Positions 35,399 to 46,535 of a stretch of DNA of 64,000 nt are shown here, in pieces (the first letter of the stretch is position 1; each line of letters opens with the position of its first letter). Position numbers and translations under genes: made by a program. The notes under the pieces are model-generated. The model was given only the letters and a program-made list of their open reading frames with translations. It was not told the DNA's origin and did not search any database. Location of the stretch: positions 744,001 through 808,000 of the forward strand of contig JAKZZE010000019.1 of assembly GCA_024220505.1 (NCBI GenBank). The letters are read 5' to 3'. Source of the stretch: Rhizopus arrhizus (lineage: Eukaryota > Mucoromycota > Mucoromycetes > Mucorales > Rhizopodaceae).

Positions 35399-37438
35399 AT
35401 GGTTATAACAATTCTCAGAGCTTCACCAGCTTTACAGTTGCTATTAGGTAACGTAACATAATAGAGTGTATTCTTTTGACTTGCATACATTCTTATTCTC
35501 TCATTTGCGAAAATAGTGTTGCTGTTGTCATGTACTAGTGTCCTTGCGCAAATTGGACTATATAGTGTCATTCTTAATTCACCAGATACCGATGCTGCCG
35601 TAGTCGTTGGCGATCATATATATCGTCTTTTTCCCTCGGAAAAGAGCAGTATCTTATTACAGGTCAAAGCGCCACGAGGAATGCCTTACTACTATGCAAA
35701 ATTAAAAAAAGGAACGACAGATATTATAGACAAGGAACGCTTTGTAAGAGCCCCATTAACAAGACAATGGACCTTTAACGAATTTTATAATCGAAACTGG
35801 AATACCAAAGATGTCCAGTCGTTTAAACCAATAAGCGGTATTACAGAAAGACATCACAGAGCTGAAGATGACCAATTACATCCTGTTGGTGAAATTGCCA
35901 CTATACATGTTATGGCTAACCCTGAAGACTTGAAAATGATTCATGCTAATTTTCTTGATGACTACGATATAAAAGCGAATGTAACACATATAAGGTAACC
36001 ATGACTTGCATCTCTTGACAGCTCTTAACCTTTTTTTCTTTTTATGATAGTTCAACCACAGTAAGACATTTTATAAACTGCGATTTTGGTATTAGTGGTC
36101 GTACTTCAAGATATTCTACCAAGCTTCCATACAAAATAAAATTCCCTAAAGACGGCAACAGCTTGAATGGATTCAGAAAAGTGAAACTACGTTCAACACA
36201 GAACGATCCAAGTTACATGCGAGAATATTTGTCAATCGAAGCGATACGTGCAGTCAATCAACCTGCAACAAGAGGATCCTTTGTTAGGTATATTGCCAAA
36301 AACAACCATTCAAACTTTTTCAAACTTGAACAAACCAATTTCTTCATAGAGTATTTCTCAATCAAAAAGCCGTTGGTATACTTCTTCTAGTTGAAAAGTA
36401 TGATTCGACATGGCTTGAAAAAGAGTTCAATCCTCAAAAGAATGCTTCTTATTCAAATGGCATTCTCTATGAAGGACATGGAGGCTTAAACGATGACGTG
36501 AGAGCTGATCTTTCATATAGAGGAGACAACTTTGAAGCTTACAGTGACACCACCTATGAAATTGCCGAAAAGCCTAAGACAGGAGAAGAAAATAGCTATG
36601 CCGATCTAGTAAAATTTATAGCATTCATTAGAGACCAGCAATTATTACAAAAAACAGGTGATACTGAGCGTATAGCATCTTCTGTGTCAGAATGGGAAAA
36701 ATGGATTGACATTGAAGGGTTTTTAGCAAAGTAAGAAGCAGAAAAAATTATACACAATTGTTAGCACTTAGTCCTTTTTGATGTAGTATAGCAATTGAAT
36801 TTTTCTTTGGATTTTGTGATGGCTATACTCAAAACACAAATAACTATTATTTATATAAGGATCCTTATCAAAAAAGATTTGTATATATTCCTTGGGACTT
36901 TGATTACAATTTGGGTAATGGGCCGTTTGATATGGAAGCCATCTTAACAGGAAATTATAAACAATATGGAAGATTGAGTGACCTTCCTCTCACATCCGCC
37001 ATCTTGGGTGTACCTGCTTACCGCGAATTATTTGAGCGTCAATTAGATCTTGTTGTTACTGGGATAGTTGATGAAAAGTCATCTGCTCCGGTGATTGATT
37101 CTCTTGCAGATTTTCTTAGAGATGATATCGCTTGGGACAAAACACTACCTCATGTCAGACCTGGACCAAATTATCTTACAGGTGCCATACAAGCATTTTT
37201 TGAAGGCAAGATTGAGGATGCAGCAATCGGTCCCTACAGTATGGATTACCTTAGAATTCCTGACTATGTTATTCGTCTTAACAAAAATATCGATTTTAAT
37301 GTGGCTATTGACGGTCTCACGGGGCATCCATCACTGCTCGGTGTTAAGGAATGGTTCCGACTTAAAGCAACTAACTATTATGCAAGATTGGCTTATATAC
37401 GTCCTCCTGAAAAAGCAGCTAGCGTACACTTGAACTAG
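35399..37438 (+). CDS. CotH kinase-fold family secreted protein
   Basis: CotH proteins have an atypical protein-kinase-like fold; the bacterial member phosphorylates spore coat proteins, and in Mucorales the family is expanded, with some members acting as cell-surface invasins. Exons 35399-35447, 35517-35994, 36051-36287, 36350-36730 and 36787-37438 give 598 aa. The first intron splits a clear signal peptide: MVITILRASPALQLLL, then VLLLSCTSVLAQ. Features typical of the family are RHHRAEDDQLHPV, KLPYKIKFPK, RKVKLRSTQNDPSYMREYLS, a GILYEGHGG segment and IPWDFDYNLGNGPF. The C-terminus (PEKAASVHLN) is hydrophilic with no GPI-type hydrophobic tail, so the protein is probably secreted or wall-associated, unlike GPI-anchored members. 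Whether it has kinase activity or any adhesion role is not shown by the sequence. Confidence 0.88.
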
Positions 37439-37775
37439 AAAGTAGATATTTAATTAATAGGAAGCATATTTATTTGAATAATTTTTATTTCTTTATAGTT
37501 ATGATAAATTATTTTGACAAACTTTTAATTTAATGTTCAAACATAAACCATAAAGTATCAAGCTATTGTTTTCATTATCATAATCATTCTCTTTATTTAA
37601 TTCTATGAAAATGAATAAATCTTAAAATATCTAACGCAGCTGTTTATCTTACTAAACACTAATTTTTTTTTGTAAACTTTTGTAAATGTATTATAATAAA
37701 AGGGGATTTAACGCTATGATTTATAAAAAGATTAACTTTATACAATAAGACAAAAGAATTTTTGTACATGGCAAG
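37439..37775. other. Convergent intergenic region
   Basis: 337 bp, very AT-rich, with several AATAAA-like words on both strands that could serve as polyadenylation signals. No coding potential. Confidence 0.55.
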
Positions 37776-39863
37776 TTATTGAGGACATGCAAAGCCACCG
37801 GTAGCTGGAGTAGCAATTATTGTAGGCTTATATCCCAACCAGTCAAGGCCAAAGAAATGCAAAGTAATCCAAAAATGTAATGGCAGAGCCTCGTTTTGGT
37901 TTATAGGCAACGGAGAGTTATTCATATCTGAAAAATGTTTTGGTGCACAAGCTCTGATAAGGTCCAAAAAAGTTGTATCTGTACTATCTCTTGCTTGATA
38001 ATCAACGTGAATAGGTATTTGAATTGTAGTAATGGAATTAGGAGGAAGAACGATGGGCTCAGGGTTTGGGTCATTATTGTGGAGTCCCCTTCCTATTACC
38101 AGACCTGTAAGTGCATCTTTGGTAACCACTTGGACTTGGACTAGACGAGTTGGCACATGGTTCTGCCGGTTATCCACAGTTATATTGACTAGCCAATCGC
38201 TTTCAAATGCAACATTACCAACCATTGCACCTTGCTTTGTTTCAGACATTTTAGCTGGTGTCGTTAGAGAGGCGCCTTCAATGCGCATTAGCGGAGTACG
38301 TGGCCATATAAAGTAAATCACCAACACAAAGATGATCAAGAACAAAAAGATACAGATCACCCATCCTCTTCTTCCGCATCGCCTTTGTCTTTTATGATGA
38401 TTTTTGTCGCTTTGAGCTTTGTTTCTATGTGGGCTTTGACTCTGAGCCACGTTTCGGTGATCTGATCGTTGACCACAGCTAATGAAACAACATCCTAACC
38501 AGAATCCAGCTGCATTTTCAATTTCATCATTTTGTTGCGATTTTATTTGTATAGGTTTTTTTGTCTGCTCCTTTGTTCTTTTATTAGAGCTTATATCTCT
38601 ATCCTGTTCTTCTTTCCTCCAATAGTTACATTCATTTTCGCATTTACATTCCTCTGAACAGTAATACTCGTAATCTGCTTTCTCATACCCATTTTCAATA
38701 TCCACATAATCATTACACTCACTCTCATGACAATAACCTTTAGACAAATTATCACATGAAGTATTTGTATATCTCCTATCATAATTAGGAAGCACATCAG
38801 TAAAGTAATCTTTTGAAGAAAAGGACCAATTATCATTATGCATCGCAAGGCTTTCTTCGGTTTCAACGAATTGTAAATATATAGGATTCTTTTTATGTTC
38901 TGCATTTTGCTGATGTACAAGAGTATCTTGGCTGCCCCAAATCCTTTTTGTTTTCCCAATATTCAATGCAGAATCTAGGTCCGAAGAAGGTCGTAGATAC
39001 TCATTGATATCAAAGCCTTGAGGACCACAAGAACTGTTCTCCTTTGGATGATTATTATCAATCAGATTACCTGAATAATATGGTAAGCTTTTAGTAGAAA
39101 AATTAGCATATCTCAAGTAGATATTACCTTTCATTGAGTCGTTTTTTGGACTGTTTCTACCACAGTCTAAAAAAGATGCATTTGTATTCTCGCATTCTAG
39201 TGTATTACTTGAAGTTTTCATAAAGGCTTCCGCTATAGTTAATCTTCCAGACATAGAATCAGATGAAGAAGGATTATCAGCAGTGTGAGCTGCCCCATTA
39301 GAAGAAGAAATGGATATCTTTCGAGATTCTTGAGCGTATGTACTCAAAGATGAGCTTGATGATTTTATACTGCTATTATTCATAAAACGTTCAGCAACCG
39401 AAAGCTTTCTTGCGCTATCAATCGTACAGCTCTCAGATGAGAATGAACTTTCTATCTTCGTCAATTTATGCGTAATAACAGGTGATGAGTCGTTAGCTTG
39501 TGTTGCAGTTGAGCTATCTGAAGTAGAAGCAGAGAAAGAGGGGATGGGATACTTGGGTGACATAAAACGATGCGCTATCGATAAATTCTGGGCTGTGCCT
39601 GTAGCTGGAGCAGATGGTCTGCGGTTATCGTTGTGCTGTGATGGTGGTATACCAGCACATACTGATCTCGAGCGCCTTTTTTGCTGATTTTGGTGATCTA
39701 CGTTTGTTATACCTGCACGATGACCTGTAAGACCAGTTGATATAGAGTATTTCTCTGAAGATTTACGGTAAGAAGGTCTCCGCTTCGATTTGGCATTGTC
39801 ATTTGAATGGCTAACAGAGCTTTTACTTAATGGGCTACGTCCTTGGGAATGTGTTGCTACCAT
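37776..39863 (-). CDS. Type II membrane protein with disordered cytosolic half and LEA-2-like C-terminal domain
   Basis: Single-exon frame of 695 aa. Residues 1 to about 495 are Ser/Asn-rich and largely disordered, with a Cys/Glu/Tyr-rich stretch (YYCSEECKCENECNYW) and a basic cluster before the membrane. One transmembrane helix lies at about 499-520 (GWVICIFLFLIIFVLVIYFI). About 170 residues follow, with the alternating pattern of LEA-2/NDR1-type domains (ESDWLVNITVDNRQNHVPTR, LPPNSITTIQIPIHVDYQ). The disordered half holds three copies of a short motif: LSIAHRFM at 94-101, LSVAERFM at 154-161 and LTIAEAFM at 208-215. Fungal proteins with this TM plus LEA-like layout are known at the vacuole, but the assignment to any named protein is uncertain. 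Confidence 0.75.
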   Translation of the reverse strand: MVATHSQGRSPLSKSSVSHSNDNAKSKRRPSYRKSSEKYSISTGLTGHRAGITNVDHQNQQKRRSRSVCAGIPPSQHNDNRRPSAPATGTAQNLSIAHRFMSPKYPIPSFSASTSDSSTATQANDSSPVITHKLTKIESSFSSESCTIDSARKLSVAERFMNNSSIKSSSSSLSTYAQESRKISISSSNGAAHTADNPSSSDSMSGRLTIAEAFMKTSSNTLECENTNASFLDCGRNSPKNDSMKGNIYLRYANFSTKSLPYYSGNLIDNNHPKENSSCGPQGFDINEYLRPSSDLDSALNIGKTKRIWGSQDTLVHQQNAEHKKNPIYLQFVETEESLAMHNDNWSFSSKDYFTDVLPNYDRRYTNTSCDNLSKGYCHESECNDYVDIENGYEKADYEYYCSEECKCENECNYWRKEEQDRDISSNKRTKEQTKKPIQIKSQQNDEIENAAGFWLGCCFISCGQRSDHRNVAQSQSPHRNKAQSDKNHHKRQRRCGRRGWVICIFLFLIIFVLVIYFIWPRTPLMRIEGASLTTPAKMSETKQGAMVGNVAFESDWLVNITVDNRQNHVPTRLVQVQVVTKDALTGLVIGRGLHNNDPNPEPIVLPPNSITTIQIPIHVDYQARDSTDTTFLDLIRACAPKHFSDMNNSPLPINQNEALPLHFWITLHFFGLDWLGYKPTIIATPATGGFACPQ

Positions 39864-40504
39864 CGATGTATATAAAAGCAGATGTTGTATAAGTTAATTA
39901 AAAACAATATAAAGTTGTACTAAAAAGAGCTCGTTTTCAAATTTTAAAAATGAAATATAAAAAGAGTGGATAAAATTATGAGAATAGGAGTAAAAAAAAA
40001 TCAAGTTGTTCTTTAAACCATTAAGGAGAAATTGAAATAAGTCATCAGTATCCCCTTACCATAATAACTCGGGCCTCTCCCACCACTTGTTCCTTAATCC
40101 TTGTGAGATCAATTACGTTTGGAAGCATGTCTTGTACGACTGTTTCTTTTTTTAGTAAAAGCGTATAGTGTATATCCAGAAATATCCAGAAATTTGAGTT
40201 TCCTTAAAGTAGATATGGAAAGAAAGCATATCTTGATTGCTCTTAGATGCCTAATTTTATTCAATAAAAATAAATGAGCATAAAACATTCAACAAAGAAT
40301 AAAATAAAAACTACACGTGGATGATTTCATTGTGTTCTTTGATATATGTTCTATTTTACATTAAATCTTTTTTCTTTTTTAAATTGTATCCTTATATGGA
40401 TGCTCTTATTTGAACCAAAAAAAAGAGCTTTCAATAAATAGGAATCCATCAGCGGTTTATAAATCAATTATGTATTACAAACATTCTATACACAGAAACA
40501 TAAG
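39864..40504. other. Intergenic region
   Basis: About 640 bp upstream of the membrane-protein gene on the minus strand, so it includes that promoter. AT-rich, nothing else recognised. Confidence 0.45.
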
Positions 40505-41130
40505 CTAATTTAAAGCATTAATGAAGACTGGTGCTGCTTTCCTGCTCACAAACTCATCATATCTGAACTCATAGCGTTTGATACACATAAGCATTTGCAT
40601 CTTTTCGTCATTTTTTCTGCATATAGTATTATTTTTTTTTAAAAAAAGCTACAGTATTTATTAAACACTTTCAAACAATCGTCCTTTCTTTTCCACAAAT
40701 CTGTCATGATTAATTTCTACTCAGAAGTATTGAAAGATCCACCATAGACTAAGGGTGTTTGTTGCGTAATTCTGATTTCAATTCCCTATGCCTTTTCTAT
40801 TAAGAGACTGCTATTCCGTTTGAACCGTGGTCCCACACTTGAAAGCTAACTAGGATTAGGCAATTTGATTTCGTATAAACAATACGTCTCAAATTCCCAA
40901 CTTTTTATCAAATGTACTATTGGATTTTCCAATAGTTATGGTACCTTTTGCAACACCCTTATTTTTCATCACAAAATAAATTGAAGCCAAATCTGTCTAG
41001 GGTCGTTGTAGCCCAATACATATGCGAAAAATGACATGGTATACATGCCAGGATTTTAAACTTTTTAGCTTTTGTAGTATTCTGGCATCAGAAGCTGGGT
41101 AAAGGTAAGATATCCCAGGGTAGAAACAGA
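40505..41130 (-). pseudogene. Relic of a multi-exon gene, family unknown
   Basis: Minus-strand segments read like protein but are split by stops. The last piece, after a TATGCAG acceptor near 40617, encodes KNDEKMQMLMCIKRYEFRYD and ends FVSRKAAPVFINALN with TAG at 40505-40507. Upstream, about 40850-40660, comes GIEIRITQQTPLVYGGSFNT and a DLWKRKDDCLKVFNKY segment with two in-frame TAG codons. Further up, about 41045-40985, is PGMYTMSFFAYVLGYNDPRQ. Repeated nonsense codons in otherwise consistent frames indicate decay. I cannot name the family. Confidence 0.4.
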
Positions 41131-44100
41131 GAAATGTAATGTGATTTTCATATTCTTTTATAATTATAGACTTGTTTTCAACCTTATGTTGCAGTTGATG
41201 TAATTCTTATTATCTAATGAACCTTATATGTAAGTGCTTCTTACAAGCTGTAGTATACTGATACTTGAGTTGTGCCTGAACTCAAATACAGTGTGCAGCA
41301 ATTTCGTGATCAAAACATGAATGAGGGGATGCGGCCTCACCACAGTGGCTTATTTGGTGAGCGGTTGGAATACAGCTTGGCTAAGCTTAATTGAACTGCT
41401 ATCATTTACAAGACTGCAGTTAAAATATTTCATGAGCAAAGGACAAAATACAAACTTATAAAGAACCTGGATTTAGTGTTCCTACTGTAATGTTTGAATC
41501 GACAACAGGTGCAGTAGAGCAGAAATAATGAATGGGACAGAAAAAACTAGAGTTTATTTATTAGAGCTGTTACGCTAATGTGATGATGTTGCAACTTAGT
41601 AGAGGGGATATAGGATGATAATTGTATCAAATCACTTTTTAAACCTAGTAACTTCAATATTTCTTGAAAACTATAAAATTTTATCTCGATGGAAATAATC
41701 CTATTTTATTTCTATTATTCATTTTAGTGTATGCCACCATCCTGGACAAATTCATATCACCTTATTATGTGGTGAGTTAAATGAAACGTTGAAAAGGAGA
41801 ATGTTTCGCCCTATTTTGAAGACAATGGAAAGATCTAAAGTCACGATAATTTAATTTGTTGTTGTTTTTAAGTTATCGGCATTTTGGGGGAAAAATGTTT
41901 AACAATGAAAATTGATATACACGTTTTCCTCTATTCATCTGTATAATTTGATGCAATCAAGGCGATTAGTACTTTCTAAGCTTCCTTAGCGTTGATTATT
42001 GTCGATGTCATCTTTATTTTGGTTAGAATAACCGTATGTGCTTTTATTAAAAGTTGATTTCCAAAACGACACAAAACACAATGTTTAAATTTCTAAAATC
42101 CCATTTTTGGGTATCCATCGCTATTTTAAAGTATGAGCCCAGATTCCACTTTACAAAAGTTCGTTTAGTATGTTTTCCTTTAGCAAAAGAGAACGGCTCT
42201 TTTCCATAGATTTGAAAGCTCCAAGAGTATTTCTTGGAATAGTAGCGATTTTAACTTTGCTTGTGAACCAAGTGCTTGGTTCGAATTGTAGTTGTAAAGA
42301 TTCTACATTGTATATGGTTGAAGTATTTGTTCTTTGGTATAAATTAAACTATTTTGACTTTTAAATACGTTTCGATTTTGTAGGATTCTGATTGTACATG
42401 TGTAATATTCTAATACATAAAGACATACTGTCCAGAGTAGCTCAATTTCAAATAACGGATTAAATTTTTCAGTCTATTGTTGGTGTAAAAAAATTCTGAT
42501 GTTTCAATTCAATATTGACAATTCCTTCACAGATTTGTGGAAAAGCACCTAATATCCAGCTCAAGATGATCAGTAAAGTACATCAATGTAGGCCAACTAG
42601 AAGCTCGATACTGTTGTCATACTTCATCAAACGCGTATATGCACTGTTGTAAAGATGACTGGCAACAGATAGCAATAAGGCGGAGAATACTTCTTTTATG
42701 GAAAGCACTAAATATAGGTTTAAAGGCTTGGTGACAATATGAGTACCAATAAATGAGATTATGGGACGATTGTTTTTTATTGGTATAATAATGGTCGTTA
42801 TTCTATTTCAAAAGTTGATGATGGCCAACTGAAAATCTAAGAATGGCCATACAAAAAAATCCACAGTGGCCATGTCAGAATTTTCAATGGATAAGTAAAT
42901 CAGAATATATTATACACTTTTGTGCAGAAAGTCAATGTTTACTATAACTAATATAAGAAAGGTGGGGTTACACAATTATGGTTTATAACTTAAAAATAAG
43001 CACAATGTCAGTGAAGATGTAGTTTTGTGATTTCTACAGCCATAATACCATGCTATGCTTGAAATAATATCAAAGAAGCATTCTACTTACTAGCTTCCTA
43101 AAGTAATAAATGAACAAGGTTGAATGGGATAAAAGAAATTCCGTAAGGTGAAGGATTATCACTAGTCAATCCGAACTTTGTTAGATTGATCATAAGTTTA
43201 TAAACTATTTGAGGTAGAACACTCAACCATAAAGACTTATGCTACTAGGTTATTCTTTTTTTTTCTTTGTTGATAAAGCGTACTAAACCATGTCTGCAAG
43301 ATATCAGTTTTTTATAGACGCGCTTCAGCTTTTGATACTAGCTATGGTATAGTTTATCTATCATAATGCAGGGAACCCATTTTTTCATCTTAAAGTAAAT
43401 TTTTCCATAACTTACATCAGCATGAGACATTGTCAACTACTACCCAAAATACACGTATCATATTTTGGATAATGTGAGTACTAAAAACAAGCCTACAAAG
43501 AATGATTAACTTACCTTTGCTTAGGATAATGTTATGAAGGACTTTTTATTTTTTGACAACATCTTCAGCTTTATGTGTGCTACTCTTTCCTAAAGATAAT
43601 AATTTATAGAACCTCTAGTGACTGAAGCAAGCTTTTGTCCACTACAAGCTCATAAGCATACATGAGCGCTTTTATTGTGTAGTTATTATCTATACAAGTA
43701 AATCTAATTCATAATACAGCTATTTTTAGAGAACAGAACCCGCAGATTGTTTAGAAGCTATGAAATATTATCACAGTCAATTAAATATTAAAATTGCAGT
43801 CTGAGTATCGACGGTGTCAATTGAGTGAGTTCATCAGAACGAATATACACAATGTTTACACTAATTAATGTTGATTTATATATGATGTATTCTGAGGTAT
43901 TCTTGAAGTAATTAAATGGGTTACTATTTTCATGGGATTCACTTTAAGATTAAACAGAGAGAAAAAGTACTTTGAGATTTTTAGAGGAGCTCGAACAATG
44001 CCTGTCTTACCATAAAAACACCGTGACAATAGACTCAAGTAGTTACTTTTTAGGGAATCTGTATAAGCAATAATGTAAGCACCATTTGATTGTATAACAC

Positions 44101-45398
44101 GCCATGACAAAGTAAATCGAGCATATATTCAAAAGCAGTGTATTTTAAGAGTATGTATTAAGCTTTAGCACGAAAACAAAGCAGTCCTGCATCTTTTCGT
44201 TTGTGAAAATCTTAGGGACAATCACCTTTGCTTAAATACAAAAAATCAGAAAAACAGCGATTACCTTTTTGATTCATATATTTCATTTTGCACATGAAGG
44301 AAGAGGAAGTGCTTTATATATGAGATAAATGATAACCTATATGACAGGTGATTTTTTTTTCCCATAGAAAATGGTTTAAATGAACAGTTCTTCTTTGTTT
44401 TTTTAGTTTTTTATCGTCTGTATACACATTTAGATATAATCTGCTTCTAAATACTCCTTTTGTAGGTGTGCAACATTTCCTGTTTTTCCTTTTTCTATCA
44501 TTGAAGCGAATACAAGAAACATTTAACGCTCTAGGTTGATAACGACATGAAGAACATAGAATAGAGCAATACAAAAGCTCTAAATATTAGATAGTTGTAT
44601 ATTGATACTTAATGGATGAAACTACAAGAAGATGTAAGCCAGTTACAACTTGAATTTATTTTTTATTATGTAAGCAATAGTTAAAACACCAAGTTGTTGT
44701 ATAGTGCAACGGGAATTGGCATCACTAAATTAGGTATAAACATGCTTTAGTGCGACAGAAAGAAGTTTATCTATAATGACACAATTGAGCTTTGAAATTA
44801 TTTGAATGATATGATGATATTGATCACGGATAATTGTTCGGATATAAGAAAAATGACACTGAATCGTTCAAGCATATATTGTCATGGGTAAGGAGCAAAA
44901 ATTGGCTTTAAAATTAATGATTTTCAAATGATACTCAACATAATTTCTTTTCTTGTAGTATCAAACATACAACTTACTTGTTTAAATGATTGGAGAAGAA
45001 ATGTGATACATCTCCAAAGCTCGGACTTTTACTCTTTAAATCTCCATGTAGACTTTTAGTAAAGATATCACAAACTGCTCATGAGTGAGAGGGAAGAGAA
45101 GGCGCTGAATGTAATAGATATAACACAGGAAGTCCTAAAAAGAAGTAACACAGCCCCTAAAGATGGGAAAGCTCAGCGCTTTATATATATCATTGTTTTA
45201 AAAGAAAAAGGCCTTTTATAAATAACCTTGGCTTATGTTTTATTACATACTACAAAAAAATAAAATAAAACAAGGGCATATGCGAACACATCCTACAAGA
45301 GAAAATGGCAATTTAAATAATGATAATAGTACAAGATGAGTGTAGGATATATAGTTTCATCATGTGGACAAATGAATGGATGTTTAAGTTTCTTCTGC
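41131..45398. other. 4.3-kb gene-poor region
   Basis: No supportable intact gene. Scattered protein-like fragments on both strands around 42530-42900 may be remnants of decayed elements. Composition is AT-rich throughout. The only frame with a suggestive feature is listed separately at 42170. No tRNA, CRISPR or tandem repeat was seen. Confidence 0.45.
42170..42364 (+). CDS. Doubtful small open frame with signal-like segment
   Basis: A 64-residue frame: MFSFSKRERLFSIDLKAPRV is followed by a hydrophobic stretch (FLGIVAILTLLVNQVLG) and then SNCSCKDSTLY. The first half looks like a signal peptide or membrane anchor. If a weak intron (donor after the Met codon near 42316, acceptor TTTTGTAG near 42383) were used, the product would end in a short Cys-rich tail finishing CVIF. 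No homologue is recognised and codon use is not distinctive. Confidence 0.2.
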   Translation: MFSFSKRERLFSIDLKAPRVFLGIVAILTLLVNQVLGSNCSCKDSTLYMVEVFVLWYKLNYFDF

Positions 45399-46535
45399 TT
45401 AATCTGTTTTACCATCTTTCTTTTTTGATTTTGATCCCTTTTTTCTACCTCTACTTGGCAACTTACAATCCGAAGGATCATTTTTAAAAGCTTGAGAACA
45501 ACTTGAATCTATATTCCAATGGCGTTTTAAAGCATCACTTCTTGCAAACTTACGAGAACAGTATTTACAAGTATGAGGTTTTAAGCCAGTATGCTGTAGC
45601 TCGTGGCGCTTCAGGTCATGAGGTCGCGCAAACTTCCATGTACACGGCTTGTGTGTGCATTCATAAGGACGCTCTAAAGAGTGCATTCTCATATGCGACT
45701 TTAAGTTGTAAGGTCTAGCAAATGTCTTTTTGCAGTCTGGATATGTACATGGGAAACTTTCTTGCATGTCTTTTGATGATTGATATTTGCTGATTTCAAT
45801 TGAGCAGACAGGTCTATTTCCATTGATATGCTGTCCCACAGTTTGCTTACTTTCTTTTGTTGTATTAGGTTCAAAAACAGAATGTGCTTCTTTACTGGCA
45901 GATTTAGGGCTTGAGGGAGAGCTTTCCATTGAAGAAATAAAGGTATTGTAAGATTTATCCAAATATTTGCTATTTGTGTCGCTTGTTTGCTGCAATGTTA
46001 CTGACCGATGTATGTTGTTTGCATCTGAATACAAGTTTCGCATGATAGGTGATGGTATGCATGAATGGCTAAGTGATACGCTACTGTTAGCATGAGCAGA
46101 GTAATATGATGATATGTCTATATGCTGCAGTGTTTCAGATTTATTGTCACAATGATAGGGCTGAGAAGTAAATAACAAAGGGTCTAATGGTTGGCAGTAA
46201 AGCTGATTACATGAGAGTGGCAGCTCAGTTTCCGTTGCTTTTATCTTTGAAGTGCACAACACACTGTCGTTATTGTTGTACGATACTTCTATCAGTTCCG
46301 AGGAACACTCGTTACTGGAGCAAGAATATGGGGATTGTCTTTCTAAATATTGGTTTGGAATGGAGTACTCTGCATTGTACTGGGAGTTAAGTGAAACATA
46401 ATGCTCTATTTGATTGGTAGGTGCTTTTTGTAATAAATCTAAAAAGCTATCGTTTAATGAATAATCAAGAATGGGAATATGTCCAAAGCTATCATAAGAA
46501 GTTGTGGTTTGACTACACTGAAAAATGTTGGTCAT
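45399..46535 (-). CDS. C2H2 zinc-finger transcription factor with three fingers
   Basis: Single-exon frame of 378 aa. Residues 1 to about 260 are Ser/Asn/Tyr-rich and probably disordered. Three zinc fingers occupy about 268-350: FPCTYPDCKKTFARPYNLKS, then YECTHKPCTWKFARPHDLKR, then HTCKYCSRKFARSDALKRHW. The first two have C-x4-C spacing; the third is C-x2-C with a variant C-terminal ligand pair (RHWNIDSSC). The FARxHDLKRHE...HTG..PH.C..C.R.FARSDAL pattern resembles the ACE2/SWI5/CRZ1 group of fungal regulators. The C-terminus is a strongly basic tail (SRGRKKGSKSKKKDGKT), likely a nuclear localisation signal. The nearest neighbours on both sides are gene-poor DNA, so this gene stands alone in the accessory stretch. 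Confidence 0.85.
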   Translation of the reverse strand: MTNIFQCSQTTTSYDSFGHIPILDYSLNDSFLDLLQKAPTNQIEHYVSLNSQYNAEYSIPNQYLERQSPYSCSSNECSSELIEVSYNNNDSVLCTSKIKATETELPLSCNQLYCQPLDPLLFTSQPYHCDNKSETLQHIDISSYYSAHANSSVSLSHSCIPSPIMRNLYSDANNIHRSVTLQQTSDTNSKYLDKSYNTFISSMESSPSSPKSASKEAHSVFEPNTTKESKQTVGQHINGNRPVCSIEISKYQSSKDMQESFPCTYPDCKKTFARPYNLKSHMRMHSLERPYECTHKPCTWKFARPHDLKRHELQHTGLKPHTCKYCSRKFARSDALKRHWNIDSSCSQAFKNDPSDCKLPSRGRKKGSKSKKKDGKTD

